Origin: Promerops cafer
Taxonomy: Eukaryota; Chordata; Aves; Passeriformes; Nectariniidae
Reading direction: 5' to 3'
Assembly (NCBI GenBank): GCA_013398275.1
Contig: VZSE01004113.1
Location: 313,254-377,253, forward strand
Length of the DNA: 64,000 bases
In this document: positions 50,701 to 63,000 of the stretch, in pieces
How positions within the stretch are numbered: the stretch's first letter is position 1
How the letters are laid out: each line of letters starts with the position of its first letter
Program-made: the position numbers and the translations under genes
Notes under the pieces: generated by a model
Database searches by the model: none
Seen by the model: the letters and a program-made list of their open reading frames with translations, nothing else
Told to the model about the DNA's origin: nothing

Positions 50701-53700
50701 ATCCTGAGGCCTGAGATAGAAAAGTGGGGTTGAGAATTGTTTTGAATCAATGTTGGACAGCAATTTTGGCTTCAATGAGCATAGCTTCAAAAAGTTCCCC
50801 TAATTAACAGTAGTTATGGAAGTTAAAAAAGCACTAATCTAAGAGTACAGCTTCCAAGTACATCGCTGATCTCCTTGCAAGAGTTCTGCAGAACTAATTT
50901 ACTATGGTAAAGAGCTTGATGAAATTACTCTTAATAGGTGAAAAAAATTGAGCTTAAAACTTAAAACATAAAACATATTAAATTTAGAATTTCTACTTCT
51001 CTGCTTTCTGTCTTTGGATCACGATGCTTCGTGACAGCAGAGAAGATTTTTTAGCAGAATTTATTTGCCTTCCAACTACTCTCCTGGAATGACAATCAGT
51101 TGTACTCTATATCATACTAATTACACTGAGAGCACAATGGCCAATAGGTGGTCAGGATGGTAAAAGCAGCAGAAGTTCTATAACTGTTTGAAAAAAAAAT
51201 TGCTTTCCATAATTACAGTGCTGAAAATAAAAAAGGAAGCTCATCTACTCCCATTTAAATCAGGGGCTCCTCATACAACCTTTTCTAGTGCAGTAGAATA
51301 TTACTTTTTAATGGCCAATACCTCTTCCTGCCTCTAGTGAAGATCCTATTCCAGTACTGAATATAAATTTAGGATGGCATATAAGAGACAGTACCCAGCT
51401 TATGCTCTAAAAATTTGGATCAACTGACAAGTGAAAACTACCTTTACAGGACATTTTATAATCTTAAGACCCTTACTAATTTCAATCTCCCTTGAAGATT
51501 GCAGTTCAGTGTCTGAGAAATGATGGGATTGATGACAAGAAAACTCAAAATATGGAAGTTAGAGAAGAGACAAATGGAAGTTCCACCCTGAAAATAGAAT
51601 GCAGCCACAGAGAAGCACTGAGCAAGGAAATGAGCCAGGGTTTGATGGCCAGTCCTTACAACAGCTTGAAGTCCTCTGTGGAAGGCAGTAACAAAACTGA
51701 GCATGACCATGTCATCTTCTTGCCTTTCAAGGCCCAAGACAAGCATTAGAGAATTCCTAACCAAACTCTAGGACGAAAGATTAGTATCAAGTACCTTCCA
51801 AATTACATTTTTTACAGGTTTCCAGTTGCATGAAAGCATTTTGCTAGAACTTTTTTACGGGTTATTTGGTACTTAAGGTGAAACCAAGAAATGGTTATTA
51901 ATGTAAGCATTCTTCTTGCTCTGTAGATGGAAACACACCTTCATGTGCTTCGAACCCAGAACCAACAGAAGGATGTCAGTAAACGTTGGGTTTGGGGTTT
52001 TTTTCACATTTATCACGTGTATGAACACCACAGTGATTGATGTAGTGGAACATGAAGAGCTGAGGATGTTTGCCTTGCTTTGCAACACACCAGTGTATCT
52101 AAAAACATTATTTAACCTACTAAGCAGCTGGCTTGGGAGCAAAGGAGAAGAGTTTCTCTCTTTTTGGATGACACTATAGCTCCCACATCAGTGATTCATT
52201 GCTCTCAGCCTTGGGAGAAGCAGCCTTCTTTCCTGGCTTGTAAACACATTTGTGAAGTATCTGGCAGCACTGGTGATCTCTGCTCAGAATTCCTCCCCTT
52301 ACGCTGCTTCCTCCTCAGTTCAAACAGGCTCTGAAAAATTTCAGTAGACAACCACAAATATTTTTATTATTGTTGATAATTTCGTTGGCGGAAAAAAAAA
52401 ATTCAATCCTTAAAAGGTTTGGGAAGAGGTCACACATTTAAACTGCATCTGCTCAAGAGCTAAGTATGTTTCCTGTGCTTTCCACATTAACTGCCAGTCC
52501 AGGAATTCACTGGTACAAACATCTCCCTAATGCCCGTGAAAAAAAAAATCAGTCTCAAGATTTTCACCACAAATTACGGGAAAGTAGGATTTTTAAGCAC
52601 TATTTCTGGAAATTAAAATGCTAGACTGAAAGTGGTTTTTAATGGCATGTTTACATGCTTGATGCTAAAGTCAGAACTAGCCCAAATGTCTACCTTTCTA
52701 ATTAAAAAAGATGATTGGCCCAGTTTTTACTCACACAATCTGGTTAAAACCTTCATGCTTTTCAAAGAACATTGTGCTTTCTAAACTTATTTATATAAAT
52801 ATATATTCAATTTGATTTGTTATTTTTTTCTCTCCTTTTTAAAGTCTTTCTTTCTACTGTTTTCCTTCACCAGGAACTGGATGATGTGCTAAATGCAAAC
52901 ACCCAAACAGAATTCCAACCTGAAATTCACTTCAAAGGTTTATCAAAGATTTTGAAAAAAACTTTTCCTAACTAGTTTTATAAGTTAATCTAAAATTTTT
53001 GTACATATTTATACACATACACACGTGCTATACGTAGTAAACAACAATAAACATACTCTCATCCTGATGATCTGAATAAGTGAAAGATTTCCTCTCTGTA
53101 CCTATCAGTTAATTTGCTCTAAAGGAAGTTTCTCATCTTAAAGAGCTTTGCAGAGGTGACTTCAAGCTTCTGCTTTGTTTTGGATGACACTCTTACCTTT
53201 CTCTGCAAAAAGAAGCATAACACCAATGACAGGAATACAAATGGCACAGGTTCTTCCTTGCCTCACATAAAGGGAGTATCTGGAGAGGCTGATAAAGGCA
53301 CAGATTGCACTATCAGGGACTAGATTTCTGCAGCATTAAAAGCTCTCATTTCTACTTTCTTCACAGGAAGCAATATTTTTCAAACGCTAAAGCCTCTTTT
53401 GACAGGTTCAGCTTTGTCACAGGTTGGTTGGTAGTCACAGCATTTTCAGGCTATAAAAAGCTGATCCAGAATACAGGGTCTTCAGAGACTTGGCTGGAAT
53501 TACCTCAAACTGATTTCATCAGGCAGGACACTAAAAGATCACAACTGAAAGAGGGAAAAAACAGAATCAGGGACCAGCAGAAAACAAGGTTGTTCTCCTA
53601 GGAAAGCAATTTCAACAAGAGATTATAATTCCTGAGAGACAGGGATTGCAAAGTATAGATGTCTTTCCAGGTCCTTCAGGATAAATAGCATGATTACAAA

Positions 53701-54214
53701 GAACAGCCACTCTGTAATGATAGATTACATTCTGACCTCAGTGACTGTCAGCATTAAGATAAGTGAGGTTTGCTTCCAAGTCAACATCCCAGCCACTGAG
53801 ATGACAGGCTCTGTAAATCCCTAATCAAACACAGCTCCAGCCCTGATCTTGGTGAGGTGAGAATGCTCTGCTTTCTGTTCAACACCCCCACTGCATTTAG
53901 TCCCAAACAGAATCATGGAAGCACCACAAGACTGCTGTTCTGAGAGGAAAAGAAAACCATCTCAACAGGACAGTGTAAGCCTGCCTCGAGTGGCACTTAC
54001 ACTCAGCCTTTACACACACACAGCGTGTGGGCAGGCACTGAGGCCTAACACACGGTGTAAATATGCACTTTGGGCATTCCATTTACACAGCTTTGCTCTT
54101 TCTCCCCCAGATGCCAGTGCCAGGAGGTGCACGTTGCACAGCCCACACTGACAGAGCTGCTCCTTGCAGTCCCCTGACGTGTGTCCTTCCAGGGCAGAGG
54201 AGAACGGGGCAAGC
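41791..54214. other. Long non-coding stretch, no recognised gene
   Basis: The largest open frames (45409-45840, 143 codons; 48864-49283, 139 codons; 47694-48086, 130 codons) show no recognised domain and no splice context, and in my reading they are chance frames. Poly-A runs occur near 45109-45120 and 42269-42280. The segment about 46570-46725 is AT-rich and free of obvious repeats but not otherwise distinctive. No CR1 or LTR was recognised. Confidence 0.45.
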
Positions 54215-55003
54215 CTGTAGTGCATGGAGGTAAGACATGGACCAGGCACATTCCATCTTTTCCCAGCAGTGCTGGCTAACCAGCGAGGTCCCAGCTGAAA
54301 GGAGGCTGGCAAATGGGGTGCCCATCTACGAGAAGTGTTGGAATGACCATCCCAGGAACTTCTGGCCTGTCGGTGATCTTGGTGCTGGGGAATGCCGTGG
54401 AGCAGATCATCCTGGGTGCCATCAGACAGCACCTGCAGGACAGCGAGGGGATCAGCCCACACAGCACGGGGTCACCATGGGCTGGTTGGGCTTGAGCAAC
54501 CTGATCTGCTTCTCTGACCAGAAGACCCACTTAGTGGGTGAGGGAAAGGCTGTGGATATTGCCCTGGAGTCCAGCAGCACCTTTGATACTGACTCCCACA
54601 GCACCCTCCTGGAGAAGCTGGTAGCCCTTGGCTTGGTCAGCAGCACTTTTCACTGGCTAAAAGGTGGCTGGAAGGCAGAGCCCCAAGAGGGGGTGGTTAC
54701 ACCCAGCTGGGGCCAGGCACAAGGGGGGCTCCCCAGGGCTCAGCACTGAGGTCAGCTCTGTGTAATATCTCACTCCATGATCCAGACAAGCTCGAGCCCT
54801 CAGCCAGAGTGCAGATGACTCCAAGCTGGCTCAGTGTCCACCTGCTGGAGGGCAGGAGAGCCCTGCAGAGGGATCTGGACAACCCAGGCCAGAAGTTCAA
54901 TGAGCTGAAGGTCCTGCCCTTGGCTCACAACAAGCCTGTGCAGAGCTGCAGGTTGGGGGCAGAGTGGCTTTTCCAACCCAAACAATTCCATAATTGTGCT
55001 TCC
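54215..55003 (+). pseudogene. CR1 LINE reverse-transcriptase remnant
   Basis: Plus-strand translation follows CR1 ORF2 in order: the 'SWLTGEVP..RLAN..PIY' box (54270-54340), a damaged 'NYRPVSL' region, the 'QHG' box (about 54458-54475), 'LISFYDQ.T.LV.EGKAVD' (here N-L-I-C-F-S-D-Q-K-T-H-L-V-G-E-G-K-A-V-D, about 54500-54560), an 'SKAFDT' site reduced to S-S-T-F-D-T, and 'LLEKL...GL'. The polymerase motif survives as A-D-D-S-K-L in another frame (about 54811-54828), followed by 'LEGR.ALQRDLD'. After A-E-W-L the sequence jumps to the terminal ttccaacccaaacaattcc (54973-54991), so the last part of ORF2 and the 3' UTR are deleted. Frameshifts and stops make it inactive. Confidence 0.92.
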
Positions 55004-56595
55004 TTCATCTGGAAACTTTCTCAGCTACTGGGGAGACTATAGAGCCAAAGCTGTGTAATGGCACCATCTGTTTTGACTTGCTAAATTTAAAATACAAATA
55101 CATTCAAACTATTTGCTGCAATCATGAAGGATTTTCCTGTTGTGACAGTTGCTTGCTATGATTCCAATGACCACCTATCTTCTGTTGTTCTTGGGGTTGT
55201 GGGGTTGTTTTAACTGCATGTCATGTGCTTTGCTGGAGCCACATTCCAGAGAAAAAAGCCTCTGCTTTTGCCACTTTTGCACAGGCAGTGTTTAAAGGTG
55301 AAGTGCAATGGGGTTTGCTGGGATGGATTGACATGCAGTAAAGGATGGGTTGAATTGGACGTGCAACTTCACAATGAATGAAAATCAAAATAGTCACAGC
55401 TGGATTTCAGTTCATGCTTCATTCAACACTAGCCAAGCACAATCTGCAGTAGGTTTTTGTGCAGTCTATAAAAATTTAAATGGTTTTTGTACTGTGACTT
55501 CATCGTACTGAATTTTTAATATTTATAGGCAAACTTTAGGTAAACAATCATAGAAGACACCTTAATTTTCTATGACTGTTCAAGAGTAGAAGTCCTTACA
55601 ACCACACCAATATGTTTCTGAAAAATTAATCAAAGTGTTTGGCTAAACTAACCTTGAATTGAATATATTTATCAATATTATTTTTTGCAAGATGGTAATG
55701 TGCTTCATTTGAAATATTAAAAGCTGAATTATTGATGTTGGAAAATCTGAAATATAATATATTGCATTTTAGTTTTCCAGTTTCCATATTTCCATTTGCC
55801 TTTATACTATAAAAGAGCAAAGGGACTCTTCTGGCATTCTACAAAGGGTGCTCACTGTGATCAAATATAATGGTAAAATAAACAGTAGCTCTTGTTTTAA
55901 ATATTTGACTTAAACTTTCTGACTTCCAAGATCCACAAAGACATACCATCACAGGCCTGGATATACTATACCTAATTTATCTGGCTTCACCATGGTAAAG
56001 TCATAGTATCTCCCAAGGACACAAGGTTTTTCACCTGCACTGGAAATATCAGTGCTGCAATATTTTTACATTCAACAGATAGTAAATTTTCTAAGATTAA
56101 CTACTGGCACTCATAATAAACTTTGTTATCAGTGTATGGCAAATTAGACTTTTAAATTAAATGCTAAATCACCTCAAGTTCTTCTGCAGAAGCAGAGGAA
56201 GCTGTTGAGATATTCAGGCATCACCAGGGTTCACCTCTTTGCACTTGTTGGCTCCTGGTACTAGAGATTGTAGACATACCTTCTGGATAGGTTTCTAGAA
56301 TACAAAGCAGTTGAGCACTGCCCATTAAACAGGAGGCTGCATTATTAAAAGCTCTTTTTAAATCCACATCAAGCAGAAAAAGAAGTTGTCTCCGACTAAT
56401 TATTCCCTAGCATCTTCAAGAAAGAAATATGAAAAGCTGCTCAAAACTCTCAGTTTGCATCTATTTCTCCTTCACACCATCTGGGATGGCAGAGGGTGCC
56501 TGATGCAAAGTTCCAGTCAGGTTCTGTGTTGATTTCAGCTGGCTTTGAATCCTTCTCTAAAGGAGGGGATGTTACTTGCCTTTGAAAGGTCACAA
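55004..56595. other. AT-rich non-coding stretch
   Basis: Open frames are at most about 64 codons. The sequence is strongly AT-rich between about 55480 and 56170. No gene, LTR or LINE was recognised. Confidence 0.5.
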
Positions 56596-57041
56596 TGATG
56601 CCTTTTGGGGCTACCTAAAAACAGAGGCCAGACAAAATCAAGGGAATAAAAAGCAGTTGTATTTATTGAAGGGCCTTCAGGCACATTTAGGGCAGATCAA
56701 GCCCCCCAGGAGCTACACCCAAAAATGGATGATGGGTCACGAGTTTTCACTCTTTTATAAGTTTGGTCCATTTGCATATTGGGGGTGAATCTTCCAATTC
56801 CAGCTTCAGGTAATGAAGGAATTTACCCCAAGTTTGCTCCCCCCAACTCACTTTTGTTCCCATCTCTGGGGCCTGAGGCAGTGAGGTGTCCTTGATTGCC
56901 AGGCCTGGAGAGGAATTGTTGTGTCTGCCCAAAATGGGAAAGCAGCAGCTCACACTGTGTGTGGAGTTTAGAGCTGTACACTAAAGAACTGCAGGGTTAC
57001 AAATACATGGAAAATATAAAAGCCAAAATCCTAAGGCATCA
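56596..57041 (-). mobile_element. Solo ERV LTR, family B copy 2
   Basis: The element is 446 bp with inverted terminal heptamers TGATGCC...GGCATCA and exact 4-bp flanks acaa (56592-56595 and 57042-57045). Minus-strand signals appear in LTR order: TATA-type acttataaaagag (plus about 56750-56762), AATAAA (plus tttatt at about 56662-56667) and a T-rich tail. It aligns with the copy at 21477-21901, including the gggtcacgagttttcac and ggtccattt blocks, and has the same orientation. The intact ends and duplication make a solo LTR the simplest reading. No gag, pol or env sequence flanks it. Confidence 0.88.
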
Positions 57042-60000
57042 ACAATACCCTGCAAAGATATTTCAGTAGCGACCTAAGAACTGCATGGTGAACTGGCTGG
57101 CAGCTTCCACAAAACATAACAAACACACCCGGAGTTTTGTTACTGTGAGGGGGAGGAGAGGTTTCTACATCTTAAATTATGTTTGTCTTGAAAGTCCATA
57201 ACACCAGACTGTTAGTGCACAAACAGCTGGGGAACTCATCAGCTCTTCAGGAGTTCTGACCTGCAAGGTGTGTGCACCTGGCTGGGAACTTGATGCTAGG
57301 TTTAAATCACAAAATTATCTCCTACTGTAGTAAATTATTTACTTCCTTCTGAGTGCTCTACTGCAGGTTTAATTTAGAGCACATTTCACCTGAGAAATTC
57401 AGGCTGCAGTCACCTCACCTGAGCGTCCTTTTATATTGATGATGTAAGTTTGCCTTGAATATATTGCTATTAAATCTACACTTGTTGCTATAAACTAACA
57501 AACTCTGAATTTGATGGAGCACCTCACATCATGCCAGGCTAGGCCAGGACCAGAATTTTGAAGCATGCAGCTTATTTCAGCCACTAAGCACAATTCAGAC
57601 ATTGCTTCTTCAGCTCATTCTCAGGCTCTTCTTGGAGGACTGCAGTGAGTGGCTCCCCAGTACTATACTCCACCCATAAATAACATTTTGCTTTCTTGGG
57701 TGTTACGGGTCTTGATTGCCACCTCACTGCCCCTGGACACATCTGCTACAGGCCAAGCAAAGTATGCTGCAAGTGTTCATGATTTTCATAGATACTGGCC
57801 TTGTACAGATCTGCAAAAATAACTTTCTCCAAAAGTCCTTTCAAGCTCCTCAGGCCCTCCTTGCTTGTCACTTAGCATGAGATTTTTCTGTCCCTAAAAC
57901 ACTTCGGTCACAGTATGTGAACACAGCATCTAAATCAAAGTACAGGTTCCTTTAGCTGTCCTAACCTTGTCCTGGCAAAAATTAGCTCCTGCTAGGCCAC
58001 CCCATTCAGTTTTCTTTGGACAACGATCTTAATTCAGTAGAGAGTTTTAGCATATTCATATTTATGAATATAAATATGTTGTATTAATGCCTGCTTGGAT
58101 AGTCCTTTAGCTGCCTCCAAAGATGGAGTGTGACAAGGTTTCTATCAGCTTACAGCTGATTGAAAACACAGAACTGTTTGTGGTAGTTGGCTTATTAAAA
58201 AAAAAAAAAATCAGCTTTCACAGTTTGCACAACAATTTCATTAAGCATCACAGCGGGGCGATGAAGTTCAAGCAGCACAAAAGAAAGGAGCATCCTTCCT
58301 TGTGAACCAGCTCTGCTGGCATCCTGGAGTCTGATTCACATATTAGGTATTTGAAACAAGGTACCTTCAAATTGCCATTGGCACAAAGTCTGCAGCCACG
58401 TAGGCTCTGTAAGGCTGAGCAGCAGAACAAAGAGTTATTTGCATCTTGCAAGAACGAGCAGTCTGATCCCTGGTTTGCACTTTTCTTGCCCTGAACACAG
58501 AGGTTGACCTGGAGCACTCATAGCTGAGTTGTTGTTGGCAGCCTTGCCTAAAAGGTCTCTCAAAGGAAGCACCACTGTAATGACAGGTCAGCTAAAAAAA
58601 GGGCAAAAAAACCCCACTTACTTTAAAATGTTTTAAAGTCTCCTCTTATTTTATACAGCTGATTTCTCAAAAAATAATTATATTTCATTGGGTGGTTATA
58701 GCTGTTTAAGTCAGAGTTGATTATATAATCAAAAATTCAATTCTGCTTGAACGTTACCCAGAGAAACCATTGGCTGTTATGCAAGATCTCAATGTACCCC
58801 TAGAAAACAAAAGATTTTGACCTTAAATGGCTAATCCCTGTTCTTGCTATTTTATGGCATTATTTTCATACCAGTCACGTTATTACAAACATTGAAACAC
58901 AAATGAATTTCTGCACACCAGGTCTGCATTGTTTGTAGGGGTGGTAGGAAGTTCTCAGGCCATCAAGTGAGCTTGATATTAATCACAGCTCATGCCACAA
59001 AGCTGTGTGGGCTTCAAACACTTTGACAGTCAGTACTCATTTTTGTAATTAAGCACAGTCTTGGTGCCCTGTTGCTTCAAGGCTGAAAACTTGAGTAAGC
59101 CAAAATTGTTTCATTACATTGTATGTCCTACAGCTCTTCCAATCTCCTGCACGACTATCAATTACTTCAATCACTGATCTGCCACGTGTGATATTTGCTG
59201 CCTGAGGCAGGCAAGGTAAATTACATGCACAGCACACCAATTTTTTTTATGCCTGGGGTTTAAAGCCCTAAACACAGCACGTGCAGCAGAAATGCTGTGC
59301 TTGCCCCTACAGAAAACTGGAGAAGCTGGAGTAGGTTGCTTTGTAAGGCAGAAGTTCATGAGATCATCATGGGGTAACCAAGCTGGAAGGGTTTAGAAGG
59401 ACTACTACACATCCCTGAATGGGGATACCCTTAGAAAGCAGGTAAATTAATCACTGTGCCAAACCCTTAAGTGTTTACATACAAGCCAAAGGATCCAAAT
59501 TCCTGCATTTTCTTGTCCAGAAAGGCATTTTCAGCTGGCACTAGGGGGTGAATGTTTGCTAGCTAAGTTTAAGGCAAAGAGTAGACAGGTGGCTCTTGCA
59601 AATCCCCTGATCTGGCACCTCCAGCACACAAAGCCAGCATCTGACAGCACATCTGCTCCACAGCCACACTGTGCTCTAAGAACCACCCAGCTTCAGGTCA
59701 AATAGGCTGGAACTCCTGGTGTTTCGTGCCCTTGAGGCAGTGTCCAAACCAGGATGAAAGCTCATCCACATTAGAATGCCTTAGCAAAAGCTGCCCTGGA
59801 TTTAGTTCTACAGGAAGGAGCTACTCGTGGCATTAGTATCTTAACATTTTCAGGTATAACATTATGTCCCTACATTTGCACTTACTTTTTCTGCTTAGTT
59901 ATGCCAGAAGCCCTGGAAACCAGACCTTTACTGGAGCAGATAATTCCCCTGCATAATCCAGTATCCATCCCACTTCACACTCTGCAAGGCTGCTGTTCCA

Positions 60001-63000
60001 CATTGCAGCTCTGCTCAGCAATCAGCTGAGGAGAAAGCCAGCTGATGAATAATGGATGGCTGTTAGAGCTTCTGAATTACAGGACTGCTTAAGGGAGATA
60101 ATAAAAGATAAATGTGCACTCCTGCACATCCTTTCAAATACCATACGTTTAGCACTTTGTTCCATGCAGTTTTCTTAGCCCATAAATAGGTATTTGGGGA
60201 GAATGCACGGAATGGCAATGGAGAGGGGGTGTTTTTCAGTCTGACAAAGTCACTTTATGTACACAGAGGTCACTTGAGGTGTCACCTTGGAAAGAAACCA
60301 GCTGAAGTCCTTCCTTGCATTCAGAAAAGGGGAGCTACGACACTCTCTTCCCACACGAGAAGGAGTTGTAAGCCAGCTAGAAGCTCAGGCTCCTGAACAC
60401 AACTCGTTTTCAGAACTATAAATAGTTTGCAGATTCAAGGATCCAATCAACAGGTCTCCTTTAATCTTTTAGCTTGTTTAGAGTATTCAGTAGAGGGTTT
60501 ATTATGGTTAACATGGATCAGTTTTGATGTGTAGACCTCAATCATTTGCAGCCTTTTGAACATCAGACACATGCTACTTCTGACACAGCTGCTGCCCAGA
60601 CCTGAAATCTACCCTTATTTCCAGGAACTCTTCTTTATAGTTCACCTTGTCCATTATTCCTCTAAATCCACTTACATATTGCAAATCTCAATTTCCTATC
60701 TCTTCCTAACTGCCAATTTTCTCTGTGATGAATGCATTTCTTCCTCCTGTAGCAATCCTTATCTCTTATCCCCTCCCAAGGCACGTTAAGTTCTTCCTAA
60801 TCTTCTATCATTACTCTCAGTCACATATTTATTCTTTTCCCAAAAACTCCTTCCAATGAAAGCAATGGAATAGAGATCTATCTTCACACTGCCTCTCTGA
60901 AACACATCTGCTCCCATTTTGTTCTAATGATGTGTTTTCTATTAATTGGTTTTACACAGATTTGAAGGGGAAGAGCACGCTTGCCAGAAAAACAGTGATT
61001 TCTCTGAATAGTCAAACAATATAAATAATCAAATAACTTCCTAGAAAAAGTATTATTAGTCACAAGTGTACATAGCTGTGTTGAGGCATTGAAAAAATAA
61101 GTGGACAATTAAGGTTCCACAACATGACCTTTTTGTCTTGAAACGTGTCCTTCCTTGAATGCAGCCATTTGTCCTCACAATCAGCACTTCTGAACATAAA
61201 TCTGGGTTCCATCCCAACACGTATTTGTACAGATTGTACTTGAAGCTCCTTTTAACACAAATTCCTAATGCTAATTTGGGGTCATGTAGTTGGTTCTGAG
61301 CAGCTAAGTAGAGTACACTTTTTGAGGAAATATGACCTGGCAAATAGAATGCAGCACTATGCCAAGATGAAATGCAAGGCAAAGCTAGTGCTGTTCAGAA
61401 ATGTATCAAATCTCACTGTCTATGAAGCTGTTCTAGTTCAGAGTTTTTCTGTTTCAAATCCTGTTAGGGTCTTGACTGCTTATGTGGCTCCAGCAACACC
61501 CATGCTCAAGAAAATCCAGTCTCAGACTGTTCTCCTAATTTTGGTTTTAATCAGAAAATGCCAGGCTGAAGTGACTCCATTGTTTCAATAATGCTTCATG
61601 AATTGCTGTGTATGTACAAAGGCTGACAAGAACACCAGAGTCTGTCAACTTAAAAGGGATTCAACAGCAATGACAGACAGAACACTCACGTTCAGATTTT
61701 GACAAAGTTGCCTCACTTGCTACAAAAGGTGTTGCCCTTCCAAACACATCTGCTTACATCTTTGAGCAAAGACCCAGATACTCCAGCAGCTTCCTTTCCA
61801 AGTTCACTTCAGCTCACATGGTTCAAGGCAGCCTCCTGCGTCCCTTCCCCTCCTCTGTGCACCCCACCCCGTGGTTTGGTAAATCTGGGTTCTCCTGGCA
61901 AAGTTACAGGTCCAGCCTCGCCCTGCTTGCTGCCCACAGATGATTTTCTCCACCCTGCAGCAAGAGCATGCTGGCAGCTGCAGGAAGGAAATTCAGGCTC
62001 TCCCAGGCAAGACTCCAGGAGCAGCCAGGTGATTGAACAGATGCCAGCCTGAGGCTCTGGGTGTTACAGCGTGCTGATTGCCTTGTGCAAAAACTATCAC
62101 CATCTCCTCACCTTTCTCTGGCTTGGCTAAAGAGGATTTGCTTACTGCTCCTGCTTGAGGGGGGAGAGTGCTACAGGAAAAATGTGTCCTTTGTGCAGCC
62201 CAAGGGCAGGGATTTTTTTTAGTTCGTGGCTTTGGAAATTATTTCCCAATTTCATTGAAAATACTACATTGTTTTGGAGAGGTATTGTCTTTTTTTTTTC
62301 CAGTAAGACTATATGGGATAGTTGAAGGGCAAAGGTTATTTCAGTGGCCCCAAAGCCCTTACACACCTCTGTGAACACAAGGATGCATGTCTCAACCATA
62401 ATCTCTGGTAAAACTAAGCTTAAACCCGTGCCTGAACCCTCATTTGGGGCATTACAACCTTGGCTCCTACTTAATGAACTGAGCTTGTCTGGGTGGTTCT
62501 CCCAGTGCCAGCTTGTGGAGGGCAACACTGGCAGGCCAGGTTTGAGACTGTACCCGACAAATGTTCATGTGAGCTCCGTGTGTTTCACACTGGCAGTCCT
62601 GGAGCTGAAACCAGGGACACTGCTGAACTTGAGAAGAGCAATTTTAGTAATTCCTGCCGTGTGCAATGTTGCTTTGCTAAAGCTGTGAGGGTTATTCAGA
62701 GCCACAAAGATGGACTGCAATGGAAGCACACCAGAAGAAAAGAAGCCATCACGCAGTGTTCAGGACCAGACCCGAATGGTTACACACCAATCTTCCTTTG
62801 GTGTGACCAGAGCTGTATAAATTTCCTACACTTGTAGAAAAGAGTGTGTAGTCTATTTTGTACCACGAACAGGCCTCATTAGGATGACAGCACCTTGGTA
62901 ACATCCCCTAGGTCCTCTAAGACTGATCTCCCTGACCATTCAGCACAGGAATTTTCTCTTACAGACTTCTGTCAGCATCCTGTCAGCTACAGATTATGAG

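Noticed and set aside
54111..54229. Candidate exon with a ctttctcccccag acceptor, an open frame and a gtaaga donor
   Set aside because: The donor falls at the edge of the CR1 remnant, whose similarity appears to start around 54215, and the sequence is GC-rich, where open frames are common. I treat it as coincidence.
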